NCBI RefSeq assembly: GCF_001652275.1
Contig: NZ_LVZK01000001.1
Coordinates: 1,054,001-1,118,000, forward strand
Length of the DNA stretch: 64,000 bases
Origin: Peptidiphaga gingivicola
Lineage (GTDB): Bacteria > Actinomycetota > Actinomycetes > Actinomycetales > Actinomycetaceae
Reading direction: 5' to 3'
The notes beneath the pieces were generated by a model, which worked only from the letters and a program-made list of their open reading frames with translations, did not search any database and had not been told where the DNA came from. A program made the position numbers and the translations under genes. This document shows positions 17,297 to 27,067 of this stretch, piece by piece; the stretch's first letter is position 1; the number at the start of each line of letters is the position of its first letter.

Positions 17297-18617
17297 GCTT
17301 TCCTCCTTGTGGAGCAGCTGCGGTGAGATTGTCTTGGTTGACTGCGAGGCCCTCTTCGGCGACGGCCCCGTCCTGTTCGGCGACGGCCGCGACGGCGAGG
17401 ACGAGACGGCCCCGCGCGAGGATCGCTTCAACCTCTTGGCCTTTGCGGGCGGCCGCGGCGTTTGAAACGACGGACCCTTCAGAGAGCAGGATTGAATACC
17501 CGCGGTCGAGAGTGGCCCGGGGGGAGAGAGCCCGCAGGTTTGCGACGGTTGCGGCGAGTTCGCCCGCCGCGTCTGCGATCGCGCGATCGACGTGCGTCCG
17601 CATCCATCGGGTAAGGGAGAGCAAATCCTCTTCGCGCATGTCGACGATCGTTTCGGGGAAGGCCAAAGCGGGCCGCGCGCGAATGGAGTCGAGCTCGCTT
17701 TGTGCCCGGTCAAGGCCCGCCTGCACGGCGGATCGGCCGCGACGGGCCGCCTCGGCGATCGTCGCCAGCTCTTCGGCGACGTCGGGGACGATGCGTTTTG
17801 CCGCGTCGGTGGGCGTCGATGCCCGCAGGTCTGCGACGAGGTCGAGGATGGGGCTGTCGCCCTCGTGCCCGATCGCCGAAACGACCGGTTTCTTTGCCTT
17901 TGCGACCGCGCGCACGAGTCTCTCGTCGGAGAAGGGAAGGAGATCCTCAACGCTCCCCCCGCCGCGTGCGAAGACAACGACGTCGACGCCGGGTGCTTCC
18001 TCAAGTGACTCCAGCGCCTCGATCATCGCTTCGACGGCGCCTTCTCCTTGCACCCTGACCTCGCGCACATCGAACCGCGCCGCAGGCCAGCGGCCGAGGA
18101 CGTTGACGAGGACGTCCTCGCGCGCTTTGGTGTTGCGCCCGCATATGAGCCCGATCTTCCCGGGAAGGAAAGGAACCTTCGTTTTGCGCTCGGCTGAGAA
18201 CAGCCCTTCGGCGGCGAGCCGGGATTTCAGCTGTTCGATTCTGGCCAGAATGTCGCCCAACCCTACGGGGCGAACCTCGTCCGCCCACAGCGAAAGGCTG
18301 CCGTTGACCTCGTAAAAGTCCGGTTTGGCGCACACCACCGCCCGGCTGCCGGGCTCAATCGTCGCGGGAAGAAGGTAGGCCATGATCTTGACCGTGATAG
18401 AAACGTTGGCTTCGAGGTCGCGCAAGGTGAAGAACTGGACTTTTGCCCCGGGGCGGCGCTGAAGCGTGATGACCTCTCCCTCGACCCACAGGCGTGACAT
18501 GGCGGCGACGTACTCCCGAATCTTCATCGACAGCACGCGCAGCGGCCACGGCCGATCGGGGGTGGTCTGGGCGGCAAGCTGGGGAAGCTCCTCCGGCACC
18601 GGAATTTTTTGCGCCAT
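17274..18617 (-). CDS. xseA: Exodeoxyribonuclease VII large subunit
   Basis: A 447-residue protein. The N-terminal OB-fold is at about 25-115 ([25 protein letters not shown]). The catalytic domain has [42 protein letters not shown] and [27 protein letters not shown], all diagnostic for XseA. A coiled region and the C-terminal LDRGYSILL segment follow. It is the nuclease subunit of exonuclease VII. The C-terminus carries ~35 extra residues rich in Ala and Glu that overlap xseB. It diverges from ispH. Confidence 0.93.
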   Translation of the reverse strand: MAQKIPVPEELPQLAAQTTPDRPWPLRVLSMKIREYVAAMSRLWVEGEVITLQRRPGAKVQFFTLRDLEANVSITVKIMAYLLPATIEPGSRAVVCAKPDFYEVNGSLSLWADEVRPVGLGDILARIEQLKSRLAAEGLFSAERKTKVPFLPGKIGLICGRNTKAREDVLVNVLGRWPAARFDVREVRVQGEGAVEAMIEALESLEEAPGVDVVVFARGGGSVEDLLPFSDERLVRAVAKAKKPVVSAIGHEGDSPILDLVADLRASTPTDAAKRIVPDVAEELATIAEAARRGRSAVQAGLDRAQSELDSIRARPALAFPETIVDMREEDLLSLTRWMRTHVDRAIADAAGELAATVANLRALSPRATLDRGYSILLSEGSVVSNAAAARKGQEVEAILARGRLVLAVAAVAEQDGAVAEEGLAVNQDNLTAAAPQGGKHAQEERP

Positions 18618-18649
18618 AGCGAAATTTTTTCACAGGCGTGAAGCGCAGG

Positions 18650-18693
18650 GCTGTGCCCTAGTTCCCATTTTTTGCTGTGCCCTAGTTCCCATT
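18650..18693. repeat. 24-bp tandem duplication upstream of ispH
   Basis: A 20-base word is present twice, at 18650-18669 and 18674-18693 (24-base period), between the divergent xseA and ispH starts and about 30 bases ahead of the ispH -10 box. Confidence 0.75.
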
Positions 18694-18726
18694 CCGCTCA
18701 TCTCGCGCTCGATATCCGCGGCGCAC

Positions 18727-18732
18727 TACCCT
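18727..18732 (+). promoter_or_regulatory. -10 box for leaderless ispH transcript
   Basis: TACCCT ends six bases before the GTG at 18739, and no ribosome site is present. Confidence 0.45.
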
Positions 18733-18738
18733 AGACAC

Positions 18739-19869
18739 GTGAATGATCAACAAGCGTCGGCCACTCCAGGGGAGAAGGCGGTTTCCCTTGCGGGAGCCTC
18801 GGCTTTCCCCGACCGGATCCCCTCTGTTCCCGGAAAGGACGGGCGCCGGATCCTCATCGCCACGCCGCGAGGGTACTGCGCGGGCGTCGATCGCGCGGTC
18901 GACGCCGTCGAGAAGGCCCTCGAGCTCTATGGAGCCCCCGTGTACGTCCGCAAGGAGATCGTCCACAACAAGTACGTCGTGGAGACCCTTTCGCGAAGGG
19001 GGGCGATTTTCGTCTCCGAGACGGAGGAGGTTCCCGAAGGCGCACGGGTCGTCTTTTCGGCGCACGGGGTCTCGCCGGCGGTTCACGCCGAGGCCGCCGC
19101 GCGCAGCCTTCAGACGATCGACGCGACCTGCCCTCTGGTGACGAAGGTCCACAAGCAGGCCGTCCGTTTCGCCAAGGACGACTACGACATTCTGCTCATC
19201 GGCCACACGGGCCACGAGGAGGTCGAGGGCACCCAGGGCGAGGCCCCCGAACACATTCAGGTCGTCAACGGGCCGGAAGAGGTCGACGGCATCGAGGTGC
19301 GGGACCCCGAGAAGGTCGTGTGGATCTCCCAGACCACCCTTTCGGTCGATGAGACGCTCAAAACGGTCAGGCGCCTGCGCGAGAGGTTCCCGAACCTCGT
19401 CGATCCGCCCTCGGACGACATCTGCTACGCGACGCAGAACCGCCAAGGCGCGGTCAAGGCGATGGCGCCCGAATGCGACGCGGTCATCGTCGTCGGATCC
19501 GCGAATTCCTCGAACTCCGTGCGACTGGTCGAGGTGGCCCTCGAAGCGGGCGCCGGCAAGGCGTATCGCGTGGATCGCGCCGAGGAAGTGCGAGACGAAT
19601 GGCTGGAGGGGGTGCAGACCGTCGGATTGACGTCCGGCGCCTCCGTTCCCGAGATTCTTGTGCGCGACGTCGTCGAGCGCTTGGCAGAGATCGGCTTCAC
19701 TCAGGTGGACCCGGTGCAGACTGCCTCCGAAGACATCCGCTTCTCCCTGCCGAAGAATCTTCGCGCCGATCTCAAAGCGACGGGCGTCCAGCCGGACCGC
19801 CCCCACAAGGTGCGTGAACGCGCCGGAAGAGCGCGTGAGCGCACGGAGAGGACGGGCGTTTCGCAGTGA
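18739..19869 (+). CDS. ispH: 4-hydroxy-3-methylbut-2-enyl diphosphate reductase IspH
   Basis: A 376-residue iron-sulfur enzyme of the MEP isoprenoid pathway. It converts HMBPP to isopentenyl and dimethylallyl diphosphate. The three [4Fe-4S] cysteines are visible in [27 protein letters not shown] and [30 protein letters not shown] and [15 protein letters not shown] are further landmarks. The N-terminus is ~35 residues longer than the E. coli protein, and the C-terminus has a basic tail. The GTG start is probably leaderless. Its stop overlaps the next GTG (GTGA). It supplies precursors for prenyltransferases such as uppS in this window. Confidence 0.95.
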   Translation: MNDQQASATPGEKAVSLAGASAFPDRIPSVPGKDGRRILIATPRGYCAGVDRAVDAVEKALELYGAPVYVRKEIVHNKYVVETLSRRGAIFVSETEEVPEGARVVFSAHGVSPAVHAEAAARSLQTIDATCPLVTKVHKQAVRFAKDDYDILLIGHTGHEEVEGTQGEAPEHIQVVNGPEEVDGIEVRDPEKVVWISQTTLSVDETLKTVRRLRERFPNLVDPPSDDICYATQNRQGAVKAMAPECDAVIVVGSANSSNSVRLVEVALEAGAGKAYRVDRAEEVRDEWLEGVQTVGLTSGASVPEILVRDVVERLAEIGFTQVDPVQTASEDIRFSLPKNLRADLKATGVQPDRPHKVRERAGRARERTERTGVSQ

Positions 19870-20579
19870 AGGGGGAACGTTCCGCGAGCCCGACGCCGGA
19901 GACGGCAGAGCTCGCTCGCCGCTTGTTCGCGGATTTGAGGGCTGCCGCCGACGGCGAACGCGCCGCGCAGATGGCGGCCTATATGCGCGACCAGTTTCGC
20001 TACCTCGGCGTGCAAACCCCGGCCCGCCGCAAGATTTCGAGGCCGTTCTTGAACGCCGCAAAGAAGGAGCGCCTTCTCGACTGGGACTTCGTCGATGTCT
20101 GTTGGCGGGCCGAGGAGCGCGAGTTCCAGTACGTCGCCGCCGACTACCTGAGGAAGGTGAACCGTCTTCTGACCGTCGCGGACCTGCCGAGGATCCGCGG
20201 CCTGGCCGTGACGAAGCCGTGGTGGGACACGGTCGATTCGCTCAACGCGACGGTGGGAAGCGTCGTTGCACGGTCCTCCGAGGCACATTCGTGCGAGGGC
20301 CGCGAGCTGATCCTGAAGTGGGCGCGCGACGAGAGCATGTGGGTGCGACGTTTGGCGATCGACCATCAGCTTCAACGCAAAGAAAGCACCGACGTCGAAC
20401 TGCTTTCGTCTATCATCGAGGCCAACCTCGGCTCGGGAGAGTTTTTCATCGACAAGGCCATAGGCTGGGCGCTGCGGGACTACTCGAAAACGGATCCCGA
20501 GTGGGTCCGCGCATTCATCGCGGAACACAGGCGGGACATGGCAGCCCTCGCCGTTCGAGAGGCGAGCAAGTACCTCTGA
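19866..20579 (+). CDS. DNA alkylation repair protein (AlkD-like)
   Basis: A 237-residue all-helical protein of the AlkC/AlkD glycosylase family with HEAT-like repeats. [56 protein letters not shown] (the WWDTVD motif), [10 protein letters not shown] and [20 protein letters not shown] are all family landmarks. AlkD removes bulky N3- and N7-alkylated purines without base flipping. The GTG start overlaps the ispH stop, so translation is coupled. The ispH-alkD pairing is likely a transcriptional convenience. Confidence 0.92.
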   Translation: MKGERSASPTPETAELARRLFADLRAAADGERAAQMAAYMRDQFRYLGVQTPARRKISRPFLNAAKKERLLDWDFVDVCWRAEEREFQYVAADYLRKVNRLLTVADLPRIRGLAVTKPWWDTVDSLNATVGSVVARSSEAHSCEGRELILKWARDESMWVRRLAIDHQLQRKESTDVELLSSIIEANLGSGEFFIDKAIGWALRDYSKTDPEWVRAFIAEHRRDMAALAVREASKYL

Positions 20580-20592
20580 CCAGGCCCGCTGC

Positions 20593-21825
20593 CTAATCTT
20601 CAAGTTCGTCGATGATTCCCGTAGCGGTGAACGAGCGGACGTGCGCGGATTCGCCGTCGAGCGTCTGCGGCGTTTCGATGCTCGTCTCGATCGATTCGAA
20701 TCGGTTTGCCGTCTGGATCAGCCTGCTGTCGAGCGAAGCGATCGTCTTGTTGTAGTTGCTGACGGCCGAACGCAGCGAGCCCCCGAGTTTGTCGACGTGG
20801 TTGGCCACCGTCCCGATCCTTTTGACGAGGGTGCGGCCGAGGGCGAGGATCTCCTGGGCCTCCTCGGTCACCCGGGCCGAGGACCAAACTGCCGCCACGG
20901 ACCGCAGGAGCGCGAGGAGGGAGCTTGGAGTGGCCGGGGCGACTCCGGATTTGAGAGCGTCTTCTAGAATGGTCGGATCGTCGGCCAAGGCTTGCGACAA
21001 AAGCGACTCCGTTGGGAGGAACATGACGGTGATCCGGGGGGAGCCCGGAAACTCGGCAGGATAGTCGCGTTTGGCGAGCTCTTTGACGTGAGCCCGAACC
21101 GCCCGCGCGTGCTCGGCGACGAGCTCCGAACGCCGAGCCTCGGAAAACTGGTCGGTTCCTTCGATCTCCTGTGCCTTGAGCAGTGCCGTGAGGGGAACTT
21201 TCGCGTCGACGGCGATGTGCGCGCCTCCCGGAAGATGCACCGTCATGTCGGGGCGCGCTGCGGACGCGCCGGCCCCGTTCGTCGTCGCAACGTTCTGTTG
21301 CTCGGAGAAGTCGGTGTGCTTGAGCATCCCCGCGGACTCGACGATGCGCCGCAGTTCCACCTCGCCCCAGGTTCCCCGCGAGGAGACGGACGTCAAGGCG
21401 GCACGCAGCGACGTCGTCTCCCGGGCGAGTTCCCGGTGAGCCGAGGCCGTCGCCGAAAGCTGCTCGCGCACAGCCGCATCCTGCGCAGCCTGATTGGCCT
21501 GCATGGATGCGACCCTCTCGGTCATGTCTTTGAGCCTTGCGGACAGCGGTTCGATCATCCTCAGGAGAGCCTGCTCGTTTCGGGCTCGCTGGGAGAGCTC
21601 GACGTTTTCGCGTTCGAGCACGTCCGCTCGGCCGGTCGCTTCGGCGGCCGCCGCCTGCCATCGCGTGGCGTCCGCCTGGGCCAGCCCGAGCTCCGCCCTG
21701 TGATGCGAGGAGTCCTCATCGTTTTGACTGCGCCTCCGGTCCACCGAAACGTAGTGGCCGAGGCCGAATCCAGAACCGAAAACGGCAAGAAGGAGAAGCA
21801 CGAGGAGCAATGCTGGAATCTGCAT
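20593..21825 (-). CDS. rmuC: DNA recombination protein RmuC family
   Basis: A 410-residue protein. An N-terminal membrane anchor (ALLLVLLLLAVFGSGFGLG, about 4-22) is followed by a long coiled coil to ~140. The RmuC domain follows: SSRGTWGEVELRRIVESAGML, PDMTVHLPGGAHIAVDAKVPL (with the Asp-x-Lys of a nuclease-like fold) and ITVMFLPTESLLSQAL. RmuC proteins limit inversions and rearrangements at short repeats. The start has GATGAT six bases upstream and no ribosome site, so it may be leaderless. The gene converges on alkD. Confidence 0.92.
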   Translation of the reverse strand: MQIPALLLVLLLLAVFGSGFGLGHYVSVDRRRSQNDEDSSHHRAELGLAQADATRWQAAAAEATGRADVLERENVELSQRARNEQALLRMIEPLSARLKDMTERVASMQANQAAQDAAVREQLSATASAHRELARETTSLRAALTSVSSRGTWGEVELRRIVESAGMLKHTDFSEQQNVATTNGAGASAARPDMTVHLPGGAHIAVDAKVPLTALLKAQEIEGTDQFSEARRSELVAEHARAVRAHVKELAKRDYPAEFPGSPRITVMFLPTESLLSQALADDPTILEDALKSGVAPATPSSLLALLRSVAAVWSSARVTEEAQEILALGRTLVKRIGTVANHVDKLGGSLRSAVSNYNKTIASLDSRLIQTANRFESIETSIETPQTLDGESAHVRSFTATGIIDELED

Positions 21826-21991
21826 GAATCGATCATCGCACGAGTCTCCGACGCTTTTCGGCCGGTCGTCTCCACCTCCGGGCAGACGTCAGGCCGACGC
21901 CGTCCGAGATCCGCTCGACGGAACGGTCGCGTTCAGCCCAAAGGCAGCCTGCCGCTCGGCTAGTCGAACGGCGCTCGCGCCGCGCCCTCGA

Positions 21992-21997
21992 TACAAT
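21992..21997 (+). promoter_or_regulatory. -10 box for leaderless transcript of the MFS gene
   Basis: TACAAT ends six bases before the GTG at 22004. This also decides the start, since no ribosome site is seen before any of the possible starts. Confidence 0.5.
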
Positions 21998-22003
21998 CGG
22001 CGC

Positions 22004-23374
22004 GTGAAGGAACGCAGCCGCGATCGTCGGGCGCCGGGGCAAGGACCGACGCCGGACCGGAACCCGATGTCCGAACCAAGTCGAGCGTCGGAAGCGAACC
22101 CGACGACGAAAACGAGCCGGACATCCAAACCGGGCCGCAAGCGTCGATTGGCTGAACGAGGCCAATCCGCCGCCAAGAGACGCGCGCGAGCCGGAATCTC
22201 CCTGTTCTTCTTCACCAACGGTGCGATCTTTGCGGGAATACTGCCGCGGTTTCCCGAGGTGAAGAGCGCCTTGGGCTTGACCAACACCGAGTTCGGCGTG
22301 TTGGCAATCGTTTCGGCCGTGGGGTCGATGTGCTCGGCGAACCTCCCTGCTTACTTCATCCGCAAGATGGGGGCGTTGTCGTCGTCGCTGTGGTGGACGG
22401 TTGCGCTCGTCGCGGCCATCGGCTTTGCCGGCGTGTCCGTAGAACTGAAAAGCCCCGTGTTTTTCGGGGCTTGCCTGTTCATTGCGGGAGCCTCGGACGC
22501 CATCGTCGATATGGCACAAAATCGCCATGCCATGCGGATTCAAGCGGCGTACGGGAGAACCGTCATCAATTCGCTCCACGCTCTGTGGAGCGCGGGGTGC
22601 ATCGTAGGCGGCCTTCTCGGCACGGGATTGGCGGCTTTGGGCGTGCCCCTGTGGATTCACACGCTAGGCGCCTCTCTCGCGCTTTTGTGCGTCGCCGTTG
22701 CGGCCGTCCGTCTATCCGAGCTTCCCGACGACGCCGACCCCCAGCGGGCCCGGGCGGAGCACGCCCATGGCGGTTTTCTCGGCGCTCGTTTTCTGACCTT
22801 GGTTCCCCTCGCCCTCATAGGAATTGCCGGAATTCAGATCGAGATCGTCGGCAACGACTGGAGCGCCAACTTCTTCGCTGGCCCCGTGGGGTGGAAAGCC
22901 GCCGACGCCGGAATCGCCTACGTCATCATGGTCGCCGCGCAGTTCGTCGGGAGAATTCTGGGCGATCCGATGGTCGACCGCTGGGGCCGGGTCCCGGTGG
23001 CCCGGGCCGGTTTTCTCCTGTCGGCCATCGGATTTGCGGCTGCTGCCGCTGCGCCCGTCGCGGTGGTCTCGCTCGCCGCCTTCGCTTTGGCGGGCTTCGG
23101 CAGTGCCACGATCGTCCCCGCCGTTTACGCAGCGGCCGACGCCGCGCCAGGCTTCCGCGAGGGAAGCGCGCTGACCTTCGTCGGCTGGTTCATGCGGGCG
23201 GGAAACTTGGCGACGAGTCCGCTCATCGGCGTGATCGCAGACGGGTGGGGCCTGCGCTTCGGCATTCTCTTGCCTTTGGCTCTCGGCGCGGTCGCGCACG
23301 TCTACATGAATCGCCTCGACTACGGCGACGCACCCGACGTCGCCGTAGCGAAAGCGCTCGAAACGAGCCGATAG
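22004..23374 (+). CDS. MFS transporter
   Basis: A 456-residue protein. The first ~60 residues are basic and disordered (RKRRLAERGQSAAKRRARAG). About 12 membrane segments follow, starting at ISLFFFTNGAIFAGILPRF. SALGLTNTEFGVLAIVSAVG, GCIVGGLLGTGLAALG and GDPMVDRWGRVPVARAG (an MFS loop motif) place it with the FucP/YbjJ-like sugar or drug carriers. The substrate is unknown. The GTG at 22004 is chosen by its -10 box; an ATG at 22067 is the alternative. The frame is open further upstream, but that part looks random. Confidence 0.85.
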   Translation: MKERSRDRRAPGQGPTPDRNPMSEPSRASEANPTTKTSRTSKPGRKRRLAERGQSAAKRRARAGISLFFFTNGAIFAGILPRFPEVKSALGLTNTEFGVLAIVSAVGSMCSANLPAYFIRKMGALSSSLWWTVALVAAIGFAGVSVELKSPVFFGACLFIAGASDAIVDMAQNRHAMRIQAAYGRTVINSLHALWSAGCIVGGLLGTGLAALGVPLWIHTLGASLALLCVAVAAVRLSELPDDADPQRARAEHAHGGFLGARFLTLVPLALIGIAGIQIEIVGNDWSANFFAGPVGWKAADAGIAYVIMVAAQFVGRILGDPMVDRWGRVPVARAGFLLSAIGFAAAAAAPVAVVSLAAFALAGFGSATIVPAVYAAADAAPGFREGSALTFVGWFMRAGNLATSPLIGVIADGWGLRFGILLPLALGAVAHVYMNRLDYGDAPDVAVAKALETSR

Positions 23375-23493
23375 GCGGTCCGTCGGACAAAGAAACCGGC
23401 GGGCAACGCAAGTGCGGGGAAAGAGCGTCGGTCCACGGCCCGAAGAATGCGCCGGCGAAGGCTCCGGCCGAAGGCGCGGAGCAGGAAGGCGTC

Positions 23494-23535
23494 AAAAAGC
23501 GGGCGCCGCACACCTTCACAGTGTGCGGCGCCCGC
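23494..23535 (-). terminator. Rho-independent terminator of the beta-helix lipoprotein gene
   Basis: A 15-bp perfect stem (23499-23513 with 23521-23535) with a seven-base loop, followed on the minus strand by TTTTT. It lies ~135 bases past the lipoprotein stop. It could also serve the converging MFS gene. Confidence 0.8.
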
Positions 23536-23669
23536 GGGTTTCGTCAGATTCGTTCACTCGGCGTCGATGTGCTTTCGGCGGCAAACGAGCAGCCGTTCGA
23601 ATTGGCCGTTCGTCGAATCGCCTCGCGTTTCGATCCGCAGCGACGCGTCAATCTGCCGGCCACGCGTCG

Positions 23670-25961
23670 TCACTTCTTTGCCGCGTTCATCTTGACGTTG
23701 ACCAGAGCGCCGCGGTCCACGGCCTTTCCGGCGACAACCGTCTTGCCCGACGGATCGATGGCCTTGGCGACGTCCTCGGGAAGGGGTTTGCCGCTGCCGC
23801 GGGCCTTGCTTCCTTCCTTGAGGCTGTAGTTGCTCTGGTTGTAGGCGCTGTTAGAGTCGGCCTCCTTGACGAAGTAGGGATTCTGCGCCCGGGAGCCGAA
23901 GGTGTCGAGAGCGTGGGTTTCGATCCCCTTGACGGCCTTGCCCGCGTTGGAATCCTTGGAGATGTCGGCGGCCTTCGCGAACTTGACGTCCATGGGTCCC
24001 TCATGGGGATCCTTTGACGGAAGGTCCCAGTTCATGACGATCGGCTCGTTGGACTGGTTGCTCCTGTAATAGACGTTGTAGTCGAAGCCGGCAAACATCT
24101 GATTCGAGAAGATTTCCTTGCCGTTCGTGTTCTTGGCGCCGTCAAGGTAGACAGGCATGGCCAGCGGAACGTTCGTGGCGTCCTTGGGGCCGTTGGAAGC
24201 CCGGGACGAGAGGATGTTGTTGTAGACCTCAACGCCGGTGGTGTTCCAGCTCAGACGGTGCTTTGTCGACCATTCTTCGGGGAACACGCACTTTTCGCTG
24301 TTCTTCTCGCGGGAGTTGCAACCGTCATACCGCGCGTCCTCGTAGATGTAGATCGGACGGTAGGTGCGCGATACCGTGTTGTTGTACACCTTCACCTTGT
24401 CAGTTCCGCCAACTGAGATGCCGGTGTTCGACCCTTCGACGACGTTCGAGGCGATCACCCCTCCGCTGGAAACCTCGTAGAAGACGGCTGTTCCCACGTT
24501 CGTGAAGAAGTTGTTGACCGTTTTGGCATCGATGCATCCTTCGTCGCACCAGAAAGCCGGGAAGGTCGTCGTTCGTTCGGACGCCTTGGAAGCCTCTCGC
24601 GGAGCCGCCGAGTAATCCACGACGTTGCCTCGGAAAACGGTTCTGTTGGTGTGCGTCACCTTGATGTCCGCGATCGTGCAGTAGGCGAAGCAATCGTGGA
24701 TGCGGAACTTCGCCGTGTTGTTGTTGGAGAAGTAGTTGCCTTCGTAGACGATGTCGTCCGAACGGTTGGCGCCCGCGGCTCCGCCGCCGTTGTCGACGAA
24801 GCGGTTGTTGGCCGCGCGCGAGCCGTGCGAGTCGCTGAAGCCCAATGCGCCGCCGGACGAGACCTGCGTGAAGGTCGAATCGACGACGGTCGACTTCGAT
24901 CCGGCGATGAAGACCGCGACTGCGCCCGCCTTGTCCTTGAACACGGGGTCATTCTGGAGCTTCCACGACTGGACCGGCGAGTACTGGGCGACGTTGATTC
25001 CCTTGAGGTTGAAACCCTCGGCGCTGACTGTGATGGCCCTGGCGTTCTTCGAAACCTCGGTGGTTGCGTTTGTGGGATCCGAACCGACGTAGTAGGTGAT
25101 GGCGTCCTGCTTGCCGACGTTGAAGCCCTTGCTGTTGTTCTTGGGGTCCTTGAGGGTCGTAGGAGTCTTGTCCTCGACGTAGAAGGTGCCCTCCTTCACC
25201 TCGGCCTTGGAAGCGACCTGGCGGAGCGCCTTGCCGTTGATGAAAGCCTGCTCGGGGTAGGCCGCCATGCCTTCCTGCTTGGGGTCCTGGTTGACCGTGC
25301 AGACGGTGCAGAAGTTGTGGAAGTTGCCCGTGGCCGCCCAAGCCGAGCCCTGCTTCTTCCACTTGGCTTTGTCGACGACCTCGCTTCCCTTGAGCCAAAC
25401 GGTCGCCCCCGGCGCCGACTGGATCGTGATGTTCTTCTTGGTGACGTCGATCGGGTCCGGCCGGTAAGTGCCGGCCTTCGCGACGACGGTTCCGCCGTCC
25501 TTCACCGTGCTGAGCGCCTTCTGGAAGGTGGCGAACGGCTTGGACTCGGTTCCGTCGTTGGAGTCCTTGCCGTCGGTTGCCACCCAGGCGACGTTCGTCT
25601 TGGGGACGTCATAATTGCCGATCCGCTTGTTCCCGGTTGAAGGCGCCGGGAGGTCGGCGTTCGCCTGATTGACGTTGTCGGCGGAGCCGCCCGACGTCGC
25701 GCCGTTGCCGCCTCCGGTCGCCTGCGAGCTCCCTCCGGCATCCTTTGAATCGGCAGGCGCCGACGTCGCGTTCTTGCCGCCCGCTCCGTCCGCCTGCGGA
25801 GCCTGGGTGCTCGTCGCCTCCGACGCCGCAGTGGATCCCGAAGCCGATGCCCCCGGCTCGTCCGCCGACGTTCGGCACCCGGCGAGGGCGCTGATGCAAA
25901 GAAGACCCGCAGTGACTGAAACCGTTACCTGACGCGGCAGCGTGATGTGGATTCGTTTCAT
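23670..25961 (-). CDS. Secreted right-handed beta-helix lipoprotein
   Basis: A 763-residue protein. The N-terminus is a lipoprotein signal: basic start, hydrophobic core, and lipobox LAGC with the lipidated Cys at residue 29. A Ser/Thr/Gly/Ala-rich linker (~30-115) follows, then a DUF1565-like start (VAWVATDGKDSNDGTESKPF and VVAKAGTYRP), and many parallel beta-helix coils with Asn ladders such as NVVEGSNTGISVGGT and VYNNTVSRTYRPIYIYED. Such helices usually bind or cleave polysaccharides. Paired cysteines (FCTVCT, DCFAYC, CDEGC) suggest disulfides outside the cell. No catalytic residue set is clear. A terminator follows. Confidence 0.85.
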   Translation of the reverse strand: MKRIHITLPRQVTVSVTAGLLCISALAGCRTSADEPGASASGSTAASEATSTQAPQADGAGGKNATSAPADSKDAGGSSQATGGGNGATSGGSADNVNQANADLPAPSTGNKRIGNYDVPKTNVAWVATDGKDSNDGTESKPFATFQKALSTVKDGGTVVAKAGTYRPDPIDVTKKNITIQSAPGATVWLKGSEVVDKAKWKKQGSAWAATGNFHNFCTVCTVNQDPKQEGMAAYPEQAFINGKALRQVASKAEVKEGTFYVEDKTPTTLKDPKNNSKGFNVGKQDAITYYVGSDPTNATTEVSKNARAITVSAEGFNLKGINVAQYSPVQSWKLQNDPVFKDKAGAVAVFIAGSKSTVVDSTFTQVSSGGALGFSDSHGSRAANNRFVDNGGGAAGANRSDDIVYEGNYFSNNNTAKFRIHDCFAYCTIADIKVTHTNRTVFRGNVVDYSAAPREASKASERTTTFPAFWCDEGCIDAKTVNNFFTNVGTAVFYEVSSGGVIASNVVEGSNTGISVGGTDKVKVYNNTVSRTYRPIYIYEDARYDGCNSREKNSEKCVFPEEWSTKHRLSWNTTGVEVYNNILSSRASNGPKDATNVPLAMPVYLDGAKNTNGKEIFSNQMFAGFDYNVYYRSNQSNEPIVMNWDLPSKDPHEGPMDVKFAKAADISKDSNAGKAVKGIETHALDTFGSRAQNPYFVKEADSNSAYNQSNYSLKEGSKARGSGKPLPEDVAKAIDPSGKTVVAGKAVDRGALVNVKMNAAKK

Positions 25962-26570
25962 TGTTCTCCCTCATTGCGTGGTGGTGCAGTTCGAATGAGT
26001 TTGGTTGCAACTCAATCACGTGCTATTTTGAAACCATTGTTATAAGAATGTTATCGCGACGCAACCGTGCAGGGGGTGTTTTACTACCCATATGCTCGAC
26101 TTTCCTCTTTGTTTTCAAGGAATTGTAGGCGCTTAAGATCGATTGAAAAATGTAGGAAACGTAACGGCGTCCGACGTCGGAGGCTGGGCGATGTTGCCGA
26201 CGGACGTTGCCCGCCGGCCTGCGGGTGGCGTGCCGTTCGGGAAAAATGTGGTGATGTGCGGCGCAAAGTTCTTTCTAGTCGCTGCTGTGGCCGTGTGCGC
26301 ACGTTTCGCGGCCAGCTGGGCGAACCAACTGGCTTAGAAGCTCAAAAGCAAGGAAAAATCAACGATTCAGGAGGAGGGGTACGTAGACTCCGCTTGGGAA
26401 AGGGATGGCAATCTCCGAGTGTCTCATAAAGCTATTTTGCACAGATGGGCAAAGCTATCTTGCGAAGCCGTTCGAATGTGATTTCTCGCAGACTCATCGC
26501 GTTCCCGTCGGATCGCGTCTTTGTCAGAGCCTTTTCGCGCCTAATAGACTTCCGGGACATGCATTGAGCA

Positions 26571-26645
26571 GGGCGCTGACGCGCATTGAGGGCCCGACTG
26601 TCCTGATCCAGTCGCGGCTGGGCGGAGGAGGGCGCTGACGCGCAT
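26571..26645. repeat. Direct repeat pair, 59-base spacing
   Basis: The 16-base word GGGCGCTGACGCGCAT occurs at 26571-26586 and again at 26630-26645. Confidence 0.7.
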
Positions 26646-26757
26646 ATAAGGGGGCTGACAGACGAAATTCGACGATCGACTGAGCCGTTCGTCTCGCTCT
26701 TCTGGATAAGCCTTGCGACGGGCGGCGCGGCGCTCACGGCTCTGTTTGTCTCCGCCT

Positions 26758-26898
26758 GACTCGTCCCCGTCCGGCGGAGCGGCCCACATTGTAATTATTG
26801 CGCGCCATCGCAGCAGACGACTCGTCCCCGTCTGGCGGGGCGGCCCGCGTCAACGTTGCTGGCAGCGAGGACTAGTGCGACTCGTCCCCGTCCGGCGG
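26758..26898. repeat. Three direct repeats, 60-61-base spacing
   Basis: GACTCGTCCCCGTCYGGCGG occurs at 26758-26777, 26819-26838 and 26879-26898, one copy differing by a single base. The DNA between copies is not conserved. Confidence 0.75.
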
Positions 26899-27067
26899 CT
26901 CCTCGCCGCCCCGCACTCCCGGCTCCTTCCCGCGCCCCAGTCGGGATAAGAAGTAGCCTGGAAGCGAGACAATCTTCGAAGGGCGACTGTCCTCGAAGGA
27001 AAGCGAGCTTCAAGGGCGGCAAGCTTCGTGAGGCGGCAATCCTCGAAGCGCAACAAAGGAGGGCGCG

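Larger units (their letters stand above)
25962..27067. other. Long intergenic region, 1.1 kb, with short repeats
   Basis: No gene is supported. AT-richer DNA just upstream of the lipoprotein start (to ~26060) probably holds its promoter. Beyond it lie two sets of direct repeats with ~60-base spacing (26571-26645 and 26758-26898) and degenerate CTTCGAAG-like words between 26970 and 27055 before the SDR gene. All short frames translate to random-looking Arg- and Ser-rich peptides. Confidence 0.5.

Noticed and set aside
22252-23829. Long plus-strand ORF overlapping the MFS gene in another frame
   Set aside because: Arg-rich shadow of the MFS gene. The MFS frame has clear membrane segments and motifs.
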